This document shows positions 59,901-64,000 of a stretch of 64,000 nucleotides of DNA, piece by piece. Every line of letters begins with the position of its first letter. Position 1 is the stretch's first letter. The notes beneath the pieces were generated by a model. The model did not search any database. It had not been told where the DNA came from and worked only from the letters and a program-made list of their open reading frames with translations. Where the stretch lies: assembly GCA_003116875.1 (NCBI GenBank), contig BCKT01000002.1, positions 1,240,001 to 1,304,000 on the forward strand. The letters run 5' to 3'. The DNA is from Takashimella koratensis. Its lineage: Eukaryota; Basidiomycota; Tremellomycetes; Trichosporonales; Tetragoniomycetaceae. Position numbers and translations under genes: made by a program.

Positions 59901-60479
59901 CTTCGGATAGACGAGCACCTCGGGCCTACACGCGACGCCGTTGCCTCTGCCTTTGCAGCTGGTTCTTCTTCTCTCTTCCGGGCGTTCGACGGGGTTCGTA
60001 ACGAAGTCTCCTCTCGCCTCGAAGCTGAGCGCGCCCGACGTGCGCAACAGGCGCAAGCACCAGGTTCCAAGTCTCCTCAACTATCTGCCCAGCGCCCTCC
60101 GTCGACATCTACGACTTCCTCCATTGCGACGGGCACAGCGACGCCACCGTCCACTTCATTGTCGTTCTTCCCATCTGCCAGCCCAGGCGCAGGCGGAGGG
60201 GTGAGTGGAGGTGGGAGTGGGTCGCAGATTGCAGATATACGAAATACACTGGGAGGAATCGGGAGTGGGATAGGAAGTTTCTTCGGATCACGCGTGGCCA
60301 GCTTCTCAGCGCCCAGAACAGGAGAAGGGAGTGCGGCAGCAGGGACAGGAGGAAGTGGAGCGGGGTCGGGGGCGGGTGGAGGAATGGCGGCTTCGGGTAA
60401 AGCCAGCCCGAGTGGGTTGAGACCAATGAGTCTGAGTACGAGCGCTACGGTGCGCACTACAAGTGGGCAGAAGAGGTAA
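56951..60479 (+). CDS. AVL9: AVL9-type late secretory pathway protein (DENN-like)
   Basis: Seventeen exons (56951-57298, 57497-57610, 57730-57753, 57808-57884, 57966-58071, 58135-58187, 58250-58341, 58424-58503, 58582-58651, 58703-58822, 58891-59039, 59100-59219, 59277-59296, 59359-59486, 59568-59691, 59735-59796, 59887-60479) encode 759 residues. AVL9 signatures: VALVDFNHLIGPTVEFAYPP, LPFLALPDGAHLSEEDYSYF, LFGISCNRQIASADL, TRSMVQKAVVVIASQPVFG, LHVFGKDAFFQPYLPLQQMD, FVAG-like WLVGTTNQIVTQQK and GLHDLRIDEHLGPTRDAV. Family role: DENN-related protein needed for Golgi-to-surface vesicle formation. The N-terminal about 85 residues and the Gly/Ser-rich C-terminal about 110 are poorly conserved. Intron 1 (198 bases) is unusually long for this genome. 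Confidence 0.92.
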
Positions 60480-61027
60480 TCTGGTGATCTAATGATCTGA
60501 CGAAGAAAATAAAAAGTGTTTGGGGTCTGCGGTCGATTCTGTCCGTGTGTGTGTGGTCTAGATATGGGTTCAACAGTCCCTAGTTAGAACGAGTAGGATA
60601 CGACTTGTACGACATGTATGTTGTCAACGATGAGTAAGGTGTGACCGTGGTAAATGTGGGACGAGTACAACAGAAGCACAAATGGATCTCGGCACTCCCT
60701 TATCAACGTGCACATTGAATCCGACGACCTCTTCCAGCGCTGTCTACCTTTACCTACCTCATTGAGTTTGTCCTGCTGGTCACTCGACAGTCAGGCGGGT
60801 ACAGATCGGCCCGGAGGGGTGCACCCGTGTCCTGGTCAGGTCGAGGCGGTGCATATCCCGCAGTCGATTATGCATGGTGATAAGCGGGGTGCGGCAGTAC
60901 GAGTACGGCACCGTCAGAGCCAACACGGGGAGGGAAACAGGCGAGCAGCAGCGACGGAGGTTTTTTTTTTTTTATCCGTGAGTGAGTGCGGGGTCATTAG
61001 TCGATCGACAGACTAGTGCAGCGTGAA

Positions 61028-61652
61028 TTACGGCATGACGAGGTCGGTTACCGAGGGGTCGAGGTGAATGGTGACCTGCGTCTGCGTGTGCACCGCCATG
61101 TCGCGGGTTGTACACATCTGAAGCTGCGTAGCTGCGACTTGCCTCTCAAAGACAACGTTCTGGGCTGCGAAGAGGACCGTAGATGGACCCACTCGCCAAT
61201 CTCTTCTCGTCTCAGCTGAACAGTCGCTCAGAACCGTCTCAATCAATACCTTTTGATCAATCGCTTAACCAGTACTTTACTCTTTCACCGATGTGCTCGG
61301 ACCGAACTGATTTTAGTGGATTGTCGATGAAGCTAAAGTCACGGAAATCTTGGATAGCGGTTCCTTGTGTCTCCTTCGTCCTGGTGGATTTCCGTACCTC
61401 CCCACAGTCTTCTTTCCTGACCCTGCTCGCCCAGCAGAGGGGATCGCGGGAGCAGATGTGGGAGGGGAGGGGAGGGGTAAGGAAGGCTGAGGGAGAGGTC
61501 GAATCGAGATGATGTCAGATGAGATCCGCGATAACCACGCAAGGTGTGCACGGCTCAATACAACTCGGTTCCAATACTCCTCCTCGTGGTCGCTGTCGTA
61601 GTCGTCGTAGTCAGCCTCGTTCGTCACCTGCACCTGGACAATCTCCCCTTGC
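61028..61652 (-). CDS. Possible exons of an unidentified minus-strand gene
   Basis: Two stretches look more protein-like than their surroundings. One (about 61652-61550) follows a CACAG acceptor and reads IVQVQVTNEADYDDYDSDHE with an acidic continuation. The other (61220-61028) reads NVVFERQVAATQLQM and continues to QTQVTIHLDPSVTDLVMP before a stop. I cannot join them with convincing splice sites, find no start, and recognise no family. Chance open frames remain a real possibility. Confidence 0.2.
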
Positions 61653-62582
61653 CTCCGGCGGATCTGTGGCCTTTCTCCCTCGATTCCACCCCACCTCTAT
61701 TTCCCCACACGGTGGCTGCCTCAGGCGGGCGTGGCAGAGGGCAGTCTTGGCTCTTGCCCCGAGTCTAGTAACAGTAACAGTACGCCCACTGAATCCTCGG
61801 GGTTTTGCGCTTTCCCGTGGTCTGTCCCCTTGCCCTCGTTTTTGGCGCTAGTGCGACGATCGGGAAGCGTTTCTACCTTGTCCGCGGGTAACCATCGACT
61901 ACCGTAGTAGTAATGTACAGATGATAGAAATGAGATGCAATCAGGAGATGAGATGAGATGTAATCAACTTTGAATGAGTCAATGACCACCTTGTCACTGT
62001 GGGAATCAGATTGGGTTTAGATAGCACCACACTCTCACCCTCTGCCCCTTGGTCTTGACCTAGCTCCAACTCTTGATTCATTGCCCAGTCCCAGTCCTCA
62101 TTCCAACATCTGCCTCCACGCCAAGTCCACTCGCGTCAAGTCTAGGTCCTCTGACCACTATCAACCATCAACCACCAGCGCATCCACCATCTATCTCATC
62201 TTCACCTCTCTTATCTCTACCCCTGTACCTACATCTACACTAAACGACCCACTCGCACACCTAGACACCGACTCTACCCACCCGTTTCACCAAGTTGAAC
62301 CCCCGCTCTGATCGCCGCTCCGACCCCTTCCGACACCGGATACCGACACCTCCACACCGCCCGCCTCCTCGCGACCACTCCTTTGTTCTCATCTTTACCT
62401 CGCCTGGCCTGCCTACTACACCTGCACCCCGCCCCGACCCCACCACCCTCGCCCAGCGCTTACCGAGGCCGAGCACGTACACTCACCCTCGCTCGCTTGG
62501 CGAATTCCAAATCCCGTGAACAAAGAGACAAGAGACAAAGACGAGCTCCCTGCACAGACAAGTACAGATCAGCATCCGTCGG

Positions 62583-62605
62583 TCGTCCGTCCGTCCGTCC
62601 GTCCA
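62583..62605 (+). repeat. CGTC tetranucleotide repeat
   Basis: About five consecutive CGTC units in the presumed leader upstream of the sirtuin gene. Confidence 0.85.
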
Positions 62606-63241
62606 CGTTTAGCTATCCCATCTCCACAAGGGCCCTCGCCCTCTCCTCGCTTAGCCTCGACCCCATTCCACAGCTACGCCCACACCCCTTGTTCATCGTT
62701 CACCCATTTGGCCACCCGACAAACTACCACGATTCTATCCGCTCACCCCGCTCGCCCGCGCTGTCTCACTCCGACGATAACGCCCAGCTGCTGCGGACAA
62801 CACAAGACATTGCCTTCCGCCTTTCCGCCCCTCGACCACTCATCTGCTCTACCCTCTCTTCAGTTACTCGTTTTCGCTGGCGCTTCCGCACCACCAACTG
62901 TTCCTATCGCCCACAGACCGGTGCAGACCCCTTCCCACGCATAGGGTACGTACCATCCCTATCCGCTAACCCGACGCTCAAGCTGACTTTATCTCTACTT
63001 CCTACAACGACCAGGTACCCTCGTCGCACCAAAGTCCTAGCTCACGCAGGGACCTCTGCCCCGACGTCGACAACCCTCTCATCTCCACTGGCAGGCCCCC
63101 CCCGCCCCTCCCGCCCATCTCGCCATCATTGGCCACTGAACCTTGGTGCAGAGACCACCCTCCCTTGCTCTTCTCTTCCCTATCTCACGACCGCTCTTTG
63201 TCGAGGCCAAGAAGACGTGAAGAGCTTTGCAGGTGCCCGAA

Positions 63242-64000
<759 letters not shown>

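Larger units (their letters stand above)
60480..63241. other. Long intergenic region / sirtuin leader
   Basis: 2762 bases, the longest gene-poor stretch. It includes a T13 run at 60961-60973, a candidate minus-strand coding remnant at 61028-61652, an (CGTC)n run at 62583-62605 and a strongly pyrimidine-rich 62040-63230 that resembles a long 5' leader of the sirtuin gene. The open + frames in this last part are low-complexity Pro/Ser/Thr/Arg. Confidence 0.5.

Overview
The window is nuclear DNA of a basidiomycete fungus, most likely within Agaricomycotina; the species cannot be named from the sequence. Genes are dense and lie on both strands. Nearly all are cut by many short introns (about 45-110 bases) with GTGAGT/GTAAGT/GTACGT donors, CTGAC/CTAAC branch sites and CAG/TAG acceptors. 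The gene content also fits: a GT4 trehalose phosphorylase, a QRRRW chitin synthase, an undivided Mad/Bub kinase and a full-length 5-oxoprolinase. All exon structures were built by reading splice signals by hand; for each complete spliced gene the exon lengths sum to a multiple of three and phases match at every join.

Layout: 1-1503 (-) trehalose phosphorylase, cut by the left edge; 2273-2895 (+) small I9-type protease inhibitor; 3164-4781 (-) TFIIF beta; 5048-7293 (+) Ent3-type epsin; 8678-10315 (+) secreted Ser/Gly-rich protein; 10676-12756 (-) COP9 signalosome subunit 4; 13175-15592 (-) Dal5-family transporter; 17154-18658 (-) class-C beta-lactamase-like serine hydrolase; 19530-23256 (-) chitin synthase; 24631-29548 (-) 5-oxoprolinase; 30182-30256 assembly gap; 30710-34756 (-) C2H2 plus fungal_trans transcription factor; 35143-36221 (-) DsbA/GST-kappa-like oxidoreductase; 37179-40654 (-) AP180/CALM endocytic adaptor; 41589-43952 (-) type II membrane protein of unknown function; 44929-48525 (-) three tandem paralogues of an unrecognised intronless family, one of them broken; 48768-51879 (+) cullin-4-type cullin; 52023-56437 (+) MadBub spindle-checkpoint kinase; 56951-60479 (+) AVL9; 63242 to the right edge (+) sirtuin.

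Several genes share pathways without forming a cluster. CSN4 belongs to the complex that removes Nedd8 from cullins such as the one at 48768. Epsin, AP180 and AVL9 act in clathrin or late secretory traffic, and the chitin synthase is a typical cargo of such routes. 5-Oxoprolinase belongs to glutathione turnover. Several gene pairs are divergent with short shared promoters (1504-2272, 4782-5047, 48526-48767).

The least explained stretch is 44.9-48.5 kb: a same-strand tandem array of uninterrupted reading frames, in a window where almost every other gene is intron-rich, encoding a family I cannot assign, with the distal copy truncated and frameshifted.
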